From Spirosoma sordidisoli (GTDB taxonomy: Bacteria; Bacteroidota; Bacteroidia; Cytophagales; Spirosomataceae), in assembly GCF_004138325.1 (NCBI RefSeq), contig NZ_SBLB01000001.1, forward strand, positions 1,621,855-1,685,854: a DNA stretch of 64,000 bases, written 5' to 3'. Below the pieces are notes generated by a model that ran no database searches, was not told where the DNA came from, and saw only the letters and a program-made list of their open reading frames with translations. Position numbers and translations under genes: made by a program. Numbering within the stretch: the stretch's first letter is position 1; every line of letters starts with the position of its first letter. Below, piece after piece: positions 8,469 through 18,131 of this stretch.

Positions 8469-9743
8469 ATGAGCAATAATAGTACCAAGTCTGCCGAGTT
8501 CCAGAACGAACCAGCCCCTATCCGGCTCGACCGCATCGAAGAGGCTATTGCGGATATCAAAGCAGGCAAAATTGTGCTGGTGGTAGACGATGAAGACCGC
8601 GAAAACGAAGGCGATATGATCTGCGCAGCAGAAATGATTACGCCCGAGATGGTCAATTTCATGGTTCGAGAGGCTCGCGGCCTCATGTGTGCGCCCCTGA
8701 CCCAGGAACGCTGCGACGAACTGGGGCTCGACATGATGGTCAGCAGCAACACGTCCGTTCATACAACCCCCTTTACCGTATCGGTCGATCTGCTGGGCCA
8801 CGGCTGCACGACCGGTATTTCGGCTTCTGACCGGTCTAAAACCATTCAGGCGCTGGTCGATCCGGCCACGACTCCTGACGATCTGGGTCGGCCCGGTCAT
8901 ATATTCCCGCTACGGGCTGTGGAGGGGGGCGTTATTCGGCGGGCTGGCCATACCGAAGCCGCCGTCGATCTGGCCCGGCTGGCGGGGCTCTCGCCGGTGG
9001 GTGTGCTGATCGAGGTGCTCAACGAAGACGGCACTATGGCCCGCCTGCCCGAACTCCGGGTGCTGGCCGACCGGTTTGGCATGAAACTGATCAGTATTCA
9101 GGACCTGATTGAGTACCGGCTCCGGACCGAAAGCCTGATTCAGCGACAGATCGGTGTGAATATGCCCACCGAATTTGGTCATTTTGACCTGATCGCGTTC
9201 AAGCAAAGCAATACCGACGATACTCACCTGGCGCTGGTGAAGGGAACCTGGGAACCGAACGAGCCCGTGCTGGTGCGCGTTCACTCGTCCTGCGTTACCG
9301 GCGACATTTTCGGCTCATGCCGTTGCGACTGCGGACCCCAACTGCACGCATCGCTGAAGATGGTGGAGGCCGAAGGGAAAGGCGTGGTGGTCTATATGTT
9401 CCAGGAAGGGCGCGGCATCGGGCTGCTCAACAAACTGAAAGCCTACAAACTCCAGGAAATGGGCCGCGATACGGTAGAAGCCAACCTGGAACTCGGTCTG
9501 CCGATGGATGCGCGCGATTACGGCGTCGGCGCCCAGATTCTGCGCGACCTGGGCGTTCGTAAACTGCGGCTCATCTCGAACAACCCCAAAAAACGGGCGG
9601 GCCTGATGGGCTACGGACTCGAAATCGTGGAGACGGTTCCGATCGAGATTCCTGCCAACCCGCATAACGAATACTACCTCCGGACCAAACGCGACAAGAT
9701 GGGTCATACCATCATGAACGAGCCGGTAAACGAAGAACAATAA
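8469..9743 (+). CDS. ribBA: Bifunctional riboflavin enzyme: DHBP synthase / GTP cyclohydrolase II
   Basis: Carries out the two entry reactions of riboflavin synthesis: ribulose-5-phosphate to dihydroxybutanone phosphate, and GTP to a diaminopyrimidine. The N-terminal RibB domain (about 20-225) has the acidic [10 protein letters not shown] loop. The C-terminal RibA domain (about 230-415) has the zinc cysteines in [15 protein letters not shown] and the GTP-binding [10 protein letters not shown]. Length of 424 fits the fused form. A 15-bp inverted repeat and then a thioredoxin gene follow. Confidence 0.97.
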   Translation: MSNNSTKSAEFQNEPAPIRLDRIEEAIADIKAGKIVLVVDDEDRENEGDMICAAEMITPEMVNFMVREARGLMCAPLTQERCDELGLDMMVSSNTSVHTTPFTVSVDLLGHGCTTGISASDRSKTIQALVDPATTPDDLGRPGHIFPLRAVEGGVIRRAGHTEAAVDLARLAGLSPVGVLIEVLNEDGTMARLPELRVLADRFGMKLISIQDLIEYRLRTESLIQRQIGVNMPTEFGHFDLIAFKQSNTDDTHLALVKGTWEPNEPVLVRVHSSCVTGDIFGSCRCDCGPQLHASLKMVEAEGKGVVVYMFQEGRGIGLLNKLKAYKLQEMGRDTVEANLELGLPMDARDYGVGAQILRDLGVRKLRLISNNPKKRAGLMGYGLEIVETVPIEIPANPHNEYYLRTKRDKMGHTIMNEPVNEEQ

Positions 9744-9748
9744 GTCGA

Positions 9749-9800
9749 TCTGCCGGTTTCGGTATAAGCCTCGTTGCAGGCAATGACCGAAACCGGCAGA
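9749..9800 (+). repeat. Perfect 15-bp inverted repeat between ribBA and thioredoxin
   Basis: TCTGCCGGTTTCGGT (9749-9763) and its exact reverse complement (9786-9800) enclose a 22-base loop that itself has a GCCT/AGGC pair. No T run follows, so it may be an mRNA processing or stability hairpin rather than a terminator. Confidence 0.7.
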
Positions 9801-9820
9801 CATCCAGACCGCAACACCAC

Positions 9821-10126
9821 ATGAAAAAGCCATCGTTTCATGACCTTATCCACGGCGAAACGCCGGTGCTGGTCGATTTCTACGCCGACTGGTGCGGCCC
9901 CTGCAAGCAGCAGGCCCCTATTCTGAAACAGCTTACCGAGCGCGTAGGCGACAAGGTTCGCGTGGTGAAAGTTAACGTTGATCATAGCCAGGCAGCCGCC
10001 AATCAGTATCAGATCCGGAGCATTCCGACCATGATTCTGTTCAAAAACGGCAAAATTGTCTGGCGGCAGTCGGGCGTTCAGCCGCTGCATACCCTCGAGG
10101 GGCTGGTCAAGCAACACAGCGTGTAG
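9821..10126 (+). CDS. Thioredoxin-family protein
   Basis: A 101-residue cytoplasmic single-domain thioredoxin with the redox motif WCGPC (Cys25, Cys28), the FYADWCGPCK context, and the cis-proline segment SIPTMILF. It reduces protein disulfides, normally with thioredoxin reductase. It follows ribBA with a hairpin in the gap. No signal peptide. Confidence 0.93.
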   Translation: MKKPSFHDLIHGETPVLVDFYADWCGPCKQQAPILKQLTERVGDKVRVVKVNVDHSQAAANQYQIRSIPTMILFKNGKIVWRQSGVQPLHTLEGLVKQHSV

Positions 10127-10232
10127 CGGAGGTCACTGCTGCCTGTGCGCTGTTAACGCGTTTACATACGTACGCACCGGCTACGTATATCGTATAGCCA
10201 GTGCCGTGTATGATTCGCTACCTGAGTAACAG

Positions 10233-10421
10233 TTATCGGTTTTCCCGCTTTCGCTTGATCGACGTCCGGGCGGCTACTTCGGCCTGAAACTTAACTTTCA
10301 GTTGCCGATCGAGCTCTTTGTCACGAGGGATATAGATACTGGTCTTGCCGTCGGAGTACTTAAGCTGCCAGTAAATAGTATCGGTGGTAGGCGGAATGGA
10401 CGTATACACGGGTTTACTCAT
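10233..10421 (-). CDS. Small hypothetical protein
   Basis: A 62-residue ORF with an ATG start and a basic C-terminus (TSIKRKRENR). I do not recognise a family. The Ile/Tyr/Trp pattern in the middle (IYWQLKYSDGKTSIYI) would suit a small beta sheet. It may be real because it fills the gap between the thioredoxin and the convergent cold-shock gene, but evidence is limited to the open frame. Confidence 0.4.
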   Translation of the reverse strand: MSKPVYTSIPPTTDTIYWQLKYSDGKTSIYIPRDKELDRQLKVKFQAEVAARTSIKRKRENR

Positions 10422-10544
10422 GACTTAGCTGATAAGAATGAAAATGGGTGCCTTTCGGCACCGTGTCTGAATGGCCAACCCGTTATACGTCTGTTTCTGG
10501 TCAGTGAAACAGCGATACTGGTAGAGCGGTCCGGCCGGATTACG

Positions 10545-10988
10545 CTACGCAGTTTTTCTGACCTCAACCGCGTTGGGCCCTTTCGGTGTACGCGTCACTT
10601 CGAAGCTCACTTTATCCTGTTCATTAACCGCATCGAGCAACCCGTTCATGTGTACGAATATGCTCTCCTGGCTCTGCAGATCACGAATAAATCCGTAGCC
10701 TTTCGATGCGTTGAAGAACGTTACTATACCTTGTCTGACAGCCTCCTGAGGGGCTGCATCTTCCTGTTTGGACACACCGATCTGGATGTTCTCCACATCA
10801 ATGACTCTCTTCTTACGGGGGTCGGGGGGCGTTGAGGTGATGTTGCCGTTTTCGTCAACATAAGCCATCATCTCGTCGAGACCCTGCCCTTTCTGCGCAT
10901 TGGCCCGACGTTCGTCTCTTTTTTCTTCTTTGTCCTTGCGTTTCTTCTGTCTTGCTTTTTCTTTTTCTTTTTTACTAAATGTCTCCAT
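10545..10988 (-). CDS. Cold-shock domain protein with charged N-terminal tail
   Basis: A 147-residue protein. The first 35 residues are almost entirely Lys/Glu/Arg (a predicted charged helix), followed by a linker and a C-terminal cold-shock domain (about 85-145) with RNP1 KGYGFI and RNP2 SIFVHM. The tail could bind RNA or ribosomes. This layout is distinct from the 68-residue cold-shock protein at 3941. Confidence 0.9.
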   Translation of the reverse strand: METFSKKEKEKARQKKRKDKEEKRDERRANAQKGQGLDEMMAYVDENGNITSTPPDPRKKRVIDVENIQIGVSKQEDAAPQEAVRQGIVTFFNASKGYGFIRDLQSQESIFVHMNGLLDAVNEQDKVSFEVTRTPKGPNAVEVRKTA

Positions 10989-11365
10989 TCTGGATGGTAT
11001 TAGATGAGATTATCCGACGTGCTTCGCCGGGACTTGTTTCGGAGAGGTGAAGGTATCTGTGCGCCGATGGCCGCCAATCCGGGTGGGTTTATACCCCCCA
11101 CTACTAATCAACCGTATTGTTTCGAAATAAGTTGTACATTTTAAATATTATTCACGAACACCGCAAAACCGGTTGCACTAATTGGTACCGTGATCCGCCC
11201 TGGTTACCCGTATCAGCCTAATCCGCTGTCAGAGTGTACAGATAGAGATAATACATTTATCTGAACGGATGTACATATACGTTCAACCCTAGCCTGTTCC
11301 GGGCCTAAACAAAACGCCCGACCGTAGTGGGGTCAGGCGTCTTATTTTTAATAAACGAAGCTGGC
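10989..11365. other. Gene-free gap between cold-shock gene and nrdA
   Basis: Holds the nrdA terminator at 11308-11342 and, on the minus strand, the upstream region of the cold-shock gene. I see no ORF worth calling and no structured RNA I recognise. The stretch 11101-11280 is AT-rich. Confidence 0.4.
11308..11342 (-). terminator. Terminator of nrdA
   Basis: On the minus strand, ACGCCTGACC (11331-11340) pairs with GGTCGGGCGT (11314-11323), and T residues follow. It lies 24 bases after the nrdA stop. Confidence 0.75.
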
Positions 11366-13846
11366 TTACGAGCCGCACATTTCGCAACCTTCGGGGTCGT
11401 CGAGTGAGCAGGTCATGGCGGCATACTGCTGTTCGAGATCGGTGACCATCGGTACCGGCATGGGCTGGGCGTTGGTCGCATGATCTTTGGCGTACTGCAC
11501 GTAGTCGAGTGGCTTCTCAACGGGTGCGCTTTCGGCCATAACCGGTTCCAGCTGCGGTTCGGCCTGGGGTTGAACAACGGTGAACTTGACAGCATCGGCA
11601 GCGGCCTTCGTACGGAGGTAGTACATACCCGTTTTCAGACCCGCTTTCCAGGCGTAGAAGTGCATCGACGTCAGCTTGCCGAAGTTCGAATCCTGAATGT
11701 GAATATTCAGCGACTGCGACTGGCAGATGTACGCGCCCCGGTCGGCGGCCATGTCGATGATATGCTTCTGTTTGATCTCCCAAACTGTTTTGTAAAGATC
11801 CTTGATGTGCTGCGGAATGTTCGGAATCTGTTGTACCGATCCGTTGGCCAGAATCAGGTTATTCTTCATGGCATCGTTCCACAGGCCCAGCTTCACCAGG
11901 TCTTTGAGCAGGTGCTTGTTCACCACCACAAACTCGCCCGACAGTACGCGACGGGTGTAGATGTTGCTCGTATACGGCTCGAAGCACTCGTTGTTGCCCA
12001 GGATCTGCGAGGTCGACGCCGTTGGCATGGGAGCTAGCAGCAGCGAGTTCCGCACGCCATGTTCAACCACTTCTTTGCGCAGCCCTTCCCAATCCCAGCG
12101 GCCCGACTTGGGTTTTACGCCCCACATGTCGAACTGGAAGATCCCTTTCGAAATAGGCGAGCCTTTCCAGGTCTCGTACGGACCCGATTCTTTGGCCTGC
12201 TCCATAGACGAGGTCATGGCGCCAAAGTAGATCGTCTCGAATATATCTTCGTTCAGCCGGCGGGCTTCGTCTGACTCGAACGGCATCCGCAGCATGATGA
12301 ACGCATCGGCCAGCCCCTGTACGCCAAGGCCAATGGGGCGGTGACGCATGTTGCTCCGGCGAGCCTCTTCTACCGGGTAGTAGTTGATGTCGATAATTTT
12401 GTTGAGGTTGCGCGTAGCCGTTTTGGTTACCTCATACAGCTTCTGGTGATCGAAACGCATCACGCCATCGGGATCGCGCTTGATGAATTTCGGCAGCGCA
12501 ATCGAGGCCAGGTTACAGACGGCAATCTCGTCGGGAGCGGTGTACTCGATAATCTCGGTACAGAGGTTACTCGACTTGATGGTACCCAGGTTCTGCTGGT
12601 TCGACTTTTTGTTGGCCGAATCCTTGAACAGCATGTAGGGCGTACCGGTTTCGGTCTGCGACTCCAGAATTTTGTACCACAGTTCCTGGGCTTTCACCGT
12701 CCGGCGGGCACGGCCTTCGCGCTCGTAGCGCTCGTAAAGGGCTTCGAATTCTTCGCCATGGCAATCGGCCAGACCGGGGCACTCGTGCGGGCAGAACAGC
12801 GACCAGACGTCATTGTCTTCGACCCGTTTCATGAACAGATCGGGCGTCCAGAGCGCATAGAAAAGATCGCGGGCGCGGGCTTCTTCTTTCCCGGAGTTCT
12901 TCTTCATGTCCAGGAATTCGAAGATATCGGCATGCCAGGGCTCCAGGTAAATAGCGAACGAACCTTTCCGCTTACCGCCCCCCTGATCAACGTAGCGAGC
13001 CGTATCGTTGAAAACGCGGAGCATCGGTACAATACCATTCGAGGTACCGTTGGTGCCTTTGATATAGGTACCCGTAGCCCGAACGTTATGAATGCTCAGA
13101 CCGATACCGCCCGCCGACTGCGAGATCTTGGCGGTTTGCTTCAGGGTGTCGTAGATGCCATCGATGCTGTCATCTTTCATCGTCAGCAGGAAGCAGCTCG
13201 ACATCTGCGGTTTGGGCGTACCAGCGTTGAAGAGGGTAGGCGTAGCGTGGGTGAACCACTTCTCCGACAGCAGGTTGTAGGTTTCGATGGCGGCCTCAAC
13301 GTCTTCCATATGAATACCGACGGCTACGCGCATCAGCATGTGCTGCGGGCGCTCGGCAATGCGGCCGTTGATTTTCAGCAGATACGATTTTTCGAGCGTT
13401 TTGTAGCCGAAATAGTCATAGCCGTAATCGCGGTCGTAGATGATGGTTGAGTCGAGCAGGGCTGCGTTGTTACGTACTACGTCATATACCTCACGCGAGA
13501 TCAGCGACGCGTTCTCACCTGTTTTCGGGTCCTCGTAGTGATAGAGCTGCTTGATCGTTCCCGAAAATGACTTGTTGGTCTCCTTATGCAGGTTCGAGAT
13601 GGCAATCCGGGCCGCCAGAATAGCGTAGTCCGGATGTTTGGTCGTCATCGACGCGGCTGTTTCAGCGGCCAGGTTATCGAGTTCGGTAGTTTTAACGCCG
13701 TCGTAGAGGCCGTTCACGACTTTCATCGCAACTTCAACCGGCTGCACATAGGCTGGGTCGAGGCCATAGCACAGCTTTTCAATGCGGGCGGTAATCTTGT
13801 CGAACTTGACCGACTCCCGGCGGCCATCGCGTTTGATTACGTACAT
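11366..13846 (-). CDS. nrdA: Ribonucleoside-diphosphate reductase, large subunit (class I)
   Basis: Reduces ribonucleoside diphosphates to deoxy forms for DNA synthesis. The 826-residue protein has an N-terminal ATP cone (about 1-95, [17 protein letters not shown]) for dATP regulation, the active-site region SSCFL, the NLCTEI motif holding the second catalytic cysteine and the Glu, and a mobile C-terminal tail with the Cys pair CEMC (Cys821, Cys824). The radical-bearing small subunit nrdB is not in this window. Transcribed alone toward a strong terminator. Confidence 0.96.
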   Translation of the reverse strand: MYVIKRDGRRESVKFDKITARIEKLCYGLDPAYVQPVEVAMKVVNGLYDGVKTTELDNLAAETAASMTTKHPDYAILAARIAISNLHKETNKSFSGTIKQLYHYEDPKTGENASLISREVYDVVRNNAALLDSTIIYDRDYGYDYFGYKTLEKSYLLKINGRIAERPQHMLMRVAVGIHMEDVEAAIETYNLLSEKWFTHATPTLFNAGTPKPQMSSCFLLTMKDDSIDGIYDTLKQTAKISQSAGGIGLSIHNVRATGTYIKGTNGTSNGIVPMLRVFNDTARYVDQGGGKRKGSFAIYLEPWHADIFEFLDMKKNSGKEEARARDLFYALWTPDLFMKRVEDNDVWSLFCPHECPGLADCHGEEFEALYERYEREGRARRTVKAQELWYKILESQTETGTPYMLFKDSANKKSNQQNLGTIKSSNLCTEIIEYTAPDEIAVCNLASIALPKFIKRDPDGVMRFDHQKLYEVTKTATRNLNKIIDINYYPVEEARRSNMRHRPIGLGVQGLADAFIMLRMPFESDEARRLNEDIFETIYFGAMTSSMEQAKESGPYETWKGSPISKGIFQFDMWGVKPKSGRWDWEGLRKEVVEHGVRNSLLLAPMPTASTSQILGNNECFEPYTSNIYTRRVLSGEFVVVNKHLLKDLVKLGLWNDAMKNNLILANGSVQQIPNIPQHIKDLYKTVWEIKQKHIIDMAADRGAYICQSQSLNIHIQDSNFGKLTSMHFYAWKAGLKTGMYYLRTKAAADAVKFTVVQPQAEPQLEPVMAESAPVEKPLDYVQYAKDHATNAQPMPVPMVTDLEQQYAAMTCSLDDPEGCEMCGS

Positions 13847-14323
13847 ACGTTCTAGGATTAGTGGTTATCTATAAAGAAATGATAAATGCGCGCAGTAAGC
13901 TGGTTCAGTTATGTTCAAATAGACAGAAAATCACACCTGAAGGTTCGGGTGTTTTCTGGTTTCACAGAAAGATTCAAATCTACCGCCAGGGTTAAGAAAT
14001 TGTTAAGCCGTCGTTTCTAGATACTTATCAACCCGTTACGGCAGCTGCTTCTTTCCAAAACAAAATTAAGCGATTTTTTCAGGCTGGACCAGCGCCGGGG
14101 CCTGGTCTCGAGAGGAGGTATTCGGTACCGAAAGGTAGAAGAAAAGCCCGACTCAGGCAACGGTTTGTTACGCCATTATTAGGCAACGGATCAACTTTAT
14201 TCGATTGATTTCTAACCCGTAAAAGAAGCCGCAAAAACGTTTGTGGGTCTACCAAAAAGACCGTACCTTTGCAATCCTTTTCGGACGGAAACCGAGAAGA
14301 TGACAAGAAACTGAGAATAAATC
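13847..14323. other. Gene-free gap between divergent nrdA and rpmE2
   Basis: Holds the nrdA leader and, at 14240-14271, the rpmE2 promoter. A possible hairpin (AGAAAA..CACACC against GGGTGTTTTCT) spans about 13924-13957 in the nrdA leader. No ORF of merit. Confidence 0.45.
14240..14271 (+). promoter_or_regulatory. Promoter of rpmE2
   Basis: TTTG (14240-14243) followed after 20 bases by TACCTTTG (14264-14271) is a near-ideal Bacteroidota -33/-7 promoter. It gives a leader of about 45 bases before the ATG at 14324. Confidence 0.75.
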
Positions 14324-14569
14324 ATGAAAAAGGGCATTCACCCGGACTACCGCGATGTGGTATTCCACGACCTGTCGAGCGATTATAAATTCGTGACGCG
14401 CTCAACGGTTCAGACCAGAGACACGATCGAGTTCGAGGGCCAGACCTATCCGCTCGTTAAGATCGAAGTTAGCTCGCAGTCGCACCCGTTCTATACGGGC
14501 AAGAACGTACTGCTCGATACGGCCGGCCGTGTGGACAAGTTCCGCAAGCGTTACGGTACCAAAGCATAA
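14324..14569 (+). CDS. rpmE2: Ribosomal protein L31, type B
   Basis: An 81-residue 50S subunit protein starting [16 protein letters not shown]. It lacks the zinc-binding cysteines of type A L31, which defines the zinc-free type B form. The family hallmarks [11 protein letters not shown] and [11 protein letters not shown] are intact. Monocistronic, with its own promoter and terminator. Confidence 0.97.
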   Translation: MKKGIHPDYRDVVFHDLSSDYKFVTRSTVQTRDTIEFEGQTYPLVKIEVSSQSHPFYTGKNVLLDTAGRVDKFRKRYGTKA

Positions 14570-14630
14570 CGTTTATCAGCCGTTCGGCCCGAGTCATCTG
14601 CTGACCAGCCAATGTTGCTGATATACCCAG

Positions 14631-14664
14631 ACCCCCAATCCGCCAGTCGGGTTGGGGGTTTTTC
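14631..14664 (+). terminator. Terminator of rpmE2
   Basis: ACCCCCAA (14631-14638) and TTGGGGGT (14652-14659) form a perfect 8-bp stem followed by T residues. Confidence 0.8.
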
Positions 14665-14708
14665 TGTGTCCGGCTCCCTACGCAACAGCTTCCCCTCCCG
14701 GGGCTACA

Positions 14709-14755
14709 TAAAAACGGGTGCTGGCCCAGCCTTCCGGCCAGACCAGCACCCGTTC
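14709..14755 (-). terminator. Terminator of the POT transporter
   Basis: On the minus strand, ACGGGTGCTGG (14743-14753) pairs exactly with CCAGCACCCGT (14714-14724), followed by a T run. Confidence 0.8.
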
Positions 14756-14768
14756 AGCACTGGTTCTA

Positions 14769-16274
14769 TTACTCGATACCGCCCATCCACTTTTTCAGTA
14801 CCCGCGAGAAGAGAAACATAACGACCCCTCCCCCCAGCGTAAACAGAGCTACACTCTGAAACAGCTCCGGCATCTGGCTCACGTTTTCTTCGTCGAATCC
14901 GCCCGCAAAGAGTCCGGCAATCAGATTACCCAGCGATGACCCAACGAACCAGATTCCCATCAGCTGGCTGGTATACCGCTTCGGCGACAGCTTGGAGAAG
15001 GCGCTCAGCCCTACCGGACTCAGGAACAGCTCGCCCAGCGTAAAGAACAGATACGTCGACGTCAGGTACAGGGGCGACGTGCGCACACCGGTCAGGGCCA
15101 GCTTTGCCGCCACAATCATGACCACGTAAGCCAGCCCCAGCAGAATCAGGCTCGTGGCAAACTTGGCCGGTACCGAGAAGTCGATCTTCCGGTTAGCCAG
15201 AAACACCCACAGCCCGGCCAGCACCGGCGAAAAAATGAGGATAAATGCCGGATTCAGATTCTGGAACCAGCTTGAGGGCATCTGCCAGCCAAACAGGTTC
15301 AGGTCCGTATAACGGCTGGCAAAAATCTGTAGCGACGAGCCCTGCTGCTCGTTACCGGCCCAGTACATGGCCGCGGCCAGAAAGAACGCAAACAGCACGA
15401 CTACCCGCTTTTTCTCGGTGGCATCGAGCCCACCCGCTACCAGAATGTACGTGAAATACCCCAGTGCAATCAGCGAGATAATGGTTCCCATGGCCTTGGC
15501 CAGCCCCTGAGCCGTTGTCAGGTCCAGTACGCCCGTCAGCTGCAGGCCGGCCAGCAGGGCTACCAGCACCGCCACGAAGATCAGCATCGACCGGTTGCCA
15601 CTCGACGACTGCCCTGCTTCGGTGGGTTCCTTGGCTACGTACTGGCCCCGATCGCCCAGGTAGCGCTGCCCGAATGTACGGTAGGTGATGACGCCGAGAA
15701 ACATGGCTATTGCAGCCGCACCGAAGCCATAATGCCAGCCCACTTTCTCGCCCAGATACCCCACAATTGAGATGCCGAGCAGCGAGCCGGTGTTGATGCC
15801 CATGTAAAAAATAGAAAAGGCGGCATCTTTACGGGCGCCACCTTCGGGGTATAACTCCCCCACAATACTGCTGATATTCGGCTTCAGCAGACCGGTGCCG
15901 ATGGCCACCGTACACAGACCGGCATAAAACAGCCCCGGGCCCGCCGGCACAGCCAGTATGATATGACCCAGCATGATAATGATACCACCGTACCAGATCG
16001 ATTTCCGCTGACCCAGCAGGTTGTCGGCAATCCAGCCGCCGGGCAGCGACAGTAGATACACCGATGCGGTATAGATGCCGTAGATAGCAGCCCCTTCCGG
16101 CTCGCTCAGGCCCATGCCGCCCCGTACGTTATCGATCAGGAAGAGCAGCAGGATGGCCCGCATCCCGTAGTAGCTGAACCGCTCCCACATCTCGGTGAAA
16201 AACAAAACGAAAAGCCCCATCGGATGCCCGAAAAGGGTGGCCTGACCGGCCGTTTTATTACTTACTGCTTCCAT
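14769..16274 (-). CDS. POT-family proton-coupled peptide transporter
   Basis: A 501-residue MFS-fold inner-membrane permease of the POT/PTR family that imports di- and tripeptides with protons. The first helix carries the diagnostic ExxERFxYYG motif (EMWERFSYYGMRA), and about 14 hydrophobic segments follow. I choose the ATG at 16274 (MEAVSNKTAGQATLFGHP), the usual family N-terminus. The frame runs 49 codons further upstream, but that stretch would add an unlikely hydrophobic leader. Confidence 0.93.
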   Translation of the reverse strand: MEAVSNKTAGQATLFGHPMGLFVLFFTEMWERFSYYGMRAILLLFLIDNVRGGMGLSEPEGAAIYGIYTASVYLLSLPGGWIADNLLGQRKSIWYGGIIIMLGHIILAVPAGPGLFYAGLCTVAIGTGLLKPNISSIVGELYPEGGARKDAAFSIFYMGINTGSLLGISIVGYLGEKVGWHYGFGAAAIAMFLGVITYRTFGQRYLGDRGQYVAKEPTEAGQSSSGNRSMLIFVAVLVALLAGLQLTGVLDLTTAQGLAKAMGTIISLIALGYFTYILVAGGLDATEKKRVVVLFAFFLAAAMYWAGNEQQGSSLQIFASRYTDLNLFGWQMPSSWFQNLNPAFILIFSPVLAGLWVFLANRKIDFSVPAKFATSLILLGLAYVVMIVAAKLALTGVRTSPLYLTSTYLFFTLGELFLSPVGLSAFSKLSPKRYTSQLMGIWFVGSSLGNLIAGLFAGGFDEENVSQMPELFQSVALFTLGGGVVMFLFSRVLKKWMGGIE

Positions 16275-16439
16275 GCAAGTGGGTCTAAAGTCGGTTGATA
16301 AACCAAATAATATAGGTATGTAAACGAAAAAAATAACTGTAAAGATACTCCCAATGCCCGAAAAGCCGTCACGATTCCACCCGCTTGCCCCATCTTTGCG
16401 CCCGGTGCGCTTTTTGGACACTTTCGCCGATACAGACCT

Positions 16440-17120
16440 ATGCTCCTCCCCTTCGACTTCCAGACCGAGCCTTACCTGATTCTCGATCTGTCGGCCACGA
16501 ACCCCGATCTGGTGCCTGACCAGCGGGCGGGCCGGCTCCCCCTCGACCTGACCGATACCGCCCGTTTCAGCGATTATGTGTTTGGCCAGCTACAGGCTGC
16601 GGGCGCGCGGGTGGGCGTGGGCGGCTACAACGAACATCGGGTCATCTACCGCCGTAGTCCTCACTTTCAACAACAAGCCGAACCCCGCGAGATTCACCTC
16701 GGTATCGATTTCTGGGCGGAGGCCGGTACGCCCGTTTTTGCCCCGCTCGACGGTATTGTGCATAGCTTCCGGGATAACGATAACTTCGGCGACTACGGCC
16801 CTACTATCATTCTCGAACATCGGGAGGTCGTTCTGCCAGCTTTCGGCAGGAAACCGCTTTACAGCCTGTACGGACACCTGACGCGGGCTTCGCTCAACGG
16901 CCTGTATGACGGGAAACCGATTCGGACCGGCGAAAAAATTGCCGAAATAGGCCCCTATCCCGAGAACGGCGACTGGCCTCCGCATCTGCATTTTCAGCTT
17001 ATGACCGATATGCTCGGGCTGCGGGGCGACTTCCCCGGCGTATGTACAGAAGCCGACCGGGCAAAATTTCTGGCCCTGTGCCCAAACCCAAACCTGCTTC
17101 TGGGTATTAATGGATTGTAA
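16440..17120 (+). CDS. M23-like peptidase domain protein
   Basis: A 226-residue protein with the lysostaphin-type M23 metallopeptidase signature: HLGID (His86, Asp90) as metal ligands and HLHFQ (His181, His183) in the second motif, plus His145. M23 enzymes cut peptidoglycan cross-bridges. No signal peptide is visible at the ATG used (MLLPFDFQTEPYLI), which is odd for a wall hydrolase; a cytoplasmic role or non-classical substrate is possible. The next gene follows after 20 bases, so they are probably cotranscribed. Confidence 0.85.
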   Translation: MLLPFDFQTEPYLILDLSATNPDLVPDQRAGRLPLDLTDTARFSDYVFGQLQAAGARVGVGGYNEHRVIYRRSPHFQQQAEPREIHLGIDFWAEAGTPVFAPLDGIVHSFRDNDNFGDYGPTIILEHREVVLPAFGRKPLYSLYGHLTRASLNGLYDGKPIRTGEKIAEIGPYPENGDWPPHLHFQLMTDMLGLRGDFPGVCTEADRAKFLALCPNPNLLLGINGL

Positions 17121-17140
17121 GGTATCATTCGCCAACTACC

Positions 17141-18073
17141 ATGATCGCATTTGTTTATACCAATCTCAACGAAGCCTACCGCAGCCAGCTCCGCCAACAG
17201 TTGCCCGAGGCTGTTGAGCCGATTTTCCGGAACGAGCTATCGGCCGAACAATACCAGCCGGCTTTCCGGTCGGCCGACATCGTGCTGGGCAACCCGCCGG
17301 CCGACTGGTGGACCAACCCGCCGGTCAAGTTGCAATACTGGCAGCTCGACTCTGCCGGTTTTGATGGGTATCAGGGGGTGCAGGTGAAAGCGCAGGTGGC
17401 TAATATGGGCGATTACTTTGCCTGGCCCTGCGCCGAAACGATTGTGGCGGGCATTCTGGCGCACTATCGGCATATCGATGAGCTGGCCGTTCTGCAGAGT
17501 CAGCGTCAGTGGTCGGGCTCAGCCGTACGCGCCAAACTCGGTCTGCTGCGCCGGAAGCAGGTTATTATTCTGGGGTCGGGGGCCATCGGTCAGGCCGTTC
17601 GGCAAATGCTGCTCGGCTTCGACTGTAGCGTCCGGCTGCTGGCCCGCACCGATCCGGCCGCCGAACTCCACTCGGTCGACGAGCTGAAGGCGGCTCTGCC
17701 TGCAACCGATCTGGTTGTCAGCACACTGCCGGGTTCGGCTAAAGGCTTATTCTCGGCAGAGCTGATCGGCGCCATGAAACCCGGCAGCGTTTTCGCCAAT
17801 GTGGGTCGGGGCAGTACCGTCGACGAACCCGCCCTGATCGCGGCTTTACAAACCGGCCAGCTGGGGGGTGCCGTTCTGGACGTAACCGCCACCGAACCCC
17901 TCCCCACCGACAGCCCGTTCTGGACCCTACCCAACGTGGTGCTGACCCAGCACACCGCCGGTGGCCAGCCCAACGAGGATGCCGGTAAGGTCGATTTGTT
18001 TCTGCGCAACCTGTCCCGCTTTCTGGATGGTCTGCCGCTGGAGAATGCCGTGGAGCTGGGCAAGGGCTACTGA
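17141..18073 (+). CDS. D-isomer-specific 2-hydroxyacid dehydrogenase
   Basis: A 310-residue NAD(P)-dependent oxidoreductase of the D-2-hydroxyacid dehydrogenase family. The Rossmann fold GSGAIGQAVRQML lies near residue 145-160, followed by the nucleotide-domain pieces ANVGRGSTVDEPAL and the catalytic-region TQHTAGG (His near 275). Substrate cannot be fixed from sequence (glyoxylate/hydroxypyruvate reductase-like is a guess). Confidence 0.9.
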   Translation: MIAFVYTNLNEAYRSQLRQQLPEAVEPIFRNELSAEQYQPAFRSADIVLGNPPADWWTNPPVKLQYWQLDSAGFDGYQGVQVKAQVANMGDYFAWPCAETIVAGILAHYRHIDELAVLQSQRQWSGSAVRAKLGLLRRKQVIILGSGAIGQAVRQMLLGFDCSVRLLARTDPAAELHSVDELKAALPATDLVVSTLPGSAKGLFSAELIGAMKPGSVFANVGRGSTVDEPALIAALQTGQLGGAVLDVTATEPLPTDSPFWTLPNVVLTQHTAGGQPNEDAGKVDLFLRNLSRFLDGLPLENAVELGKGY

Positions 18074-18089
18074 ATTTGGTGAAAAACAC

Positions 18090-18124
18090 CCGTGGCCACG
18101 ATCGGTAAAGGGTCGTGGCCACGG
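18090..18124 (-). terminator. Hairpin terminator between convergent genes
   Basis: CCGTGGCCACGA (18090-18101) and TCGTGGCCACGG (18113-18124) form a perfect 12-bp stem with an 11-base loop. On the minus strand it is followed by GTGTTTTT, so it suits the lysine-rich gene at 18132. On the plus strand the T tract is missing. Confidence 0.65.
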
Positions 18125-18131
18125 AAAACAC

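Noticed and set aside
9846-9854. TTATCCACG, one base off the DnaA-box consensus, as part of an origin
   Set aside because: A single box inside the thioredoxin coding region, with no cluster or AT-rich unwinding element; not evidence for oriC.
11684-11693. GTTCGAATCC, resembling a tRNA T-loop
   Set aside because: It lies within nrdA coding sequence and no acceptor stem or anticodon loop surrounds it.
12341-13450. A 369-codon open frame antisense to nrdA
   Set aside because: Shadow of the nrdA reading frame, kept open by codon bias; no domain seen.
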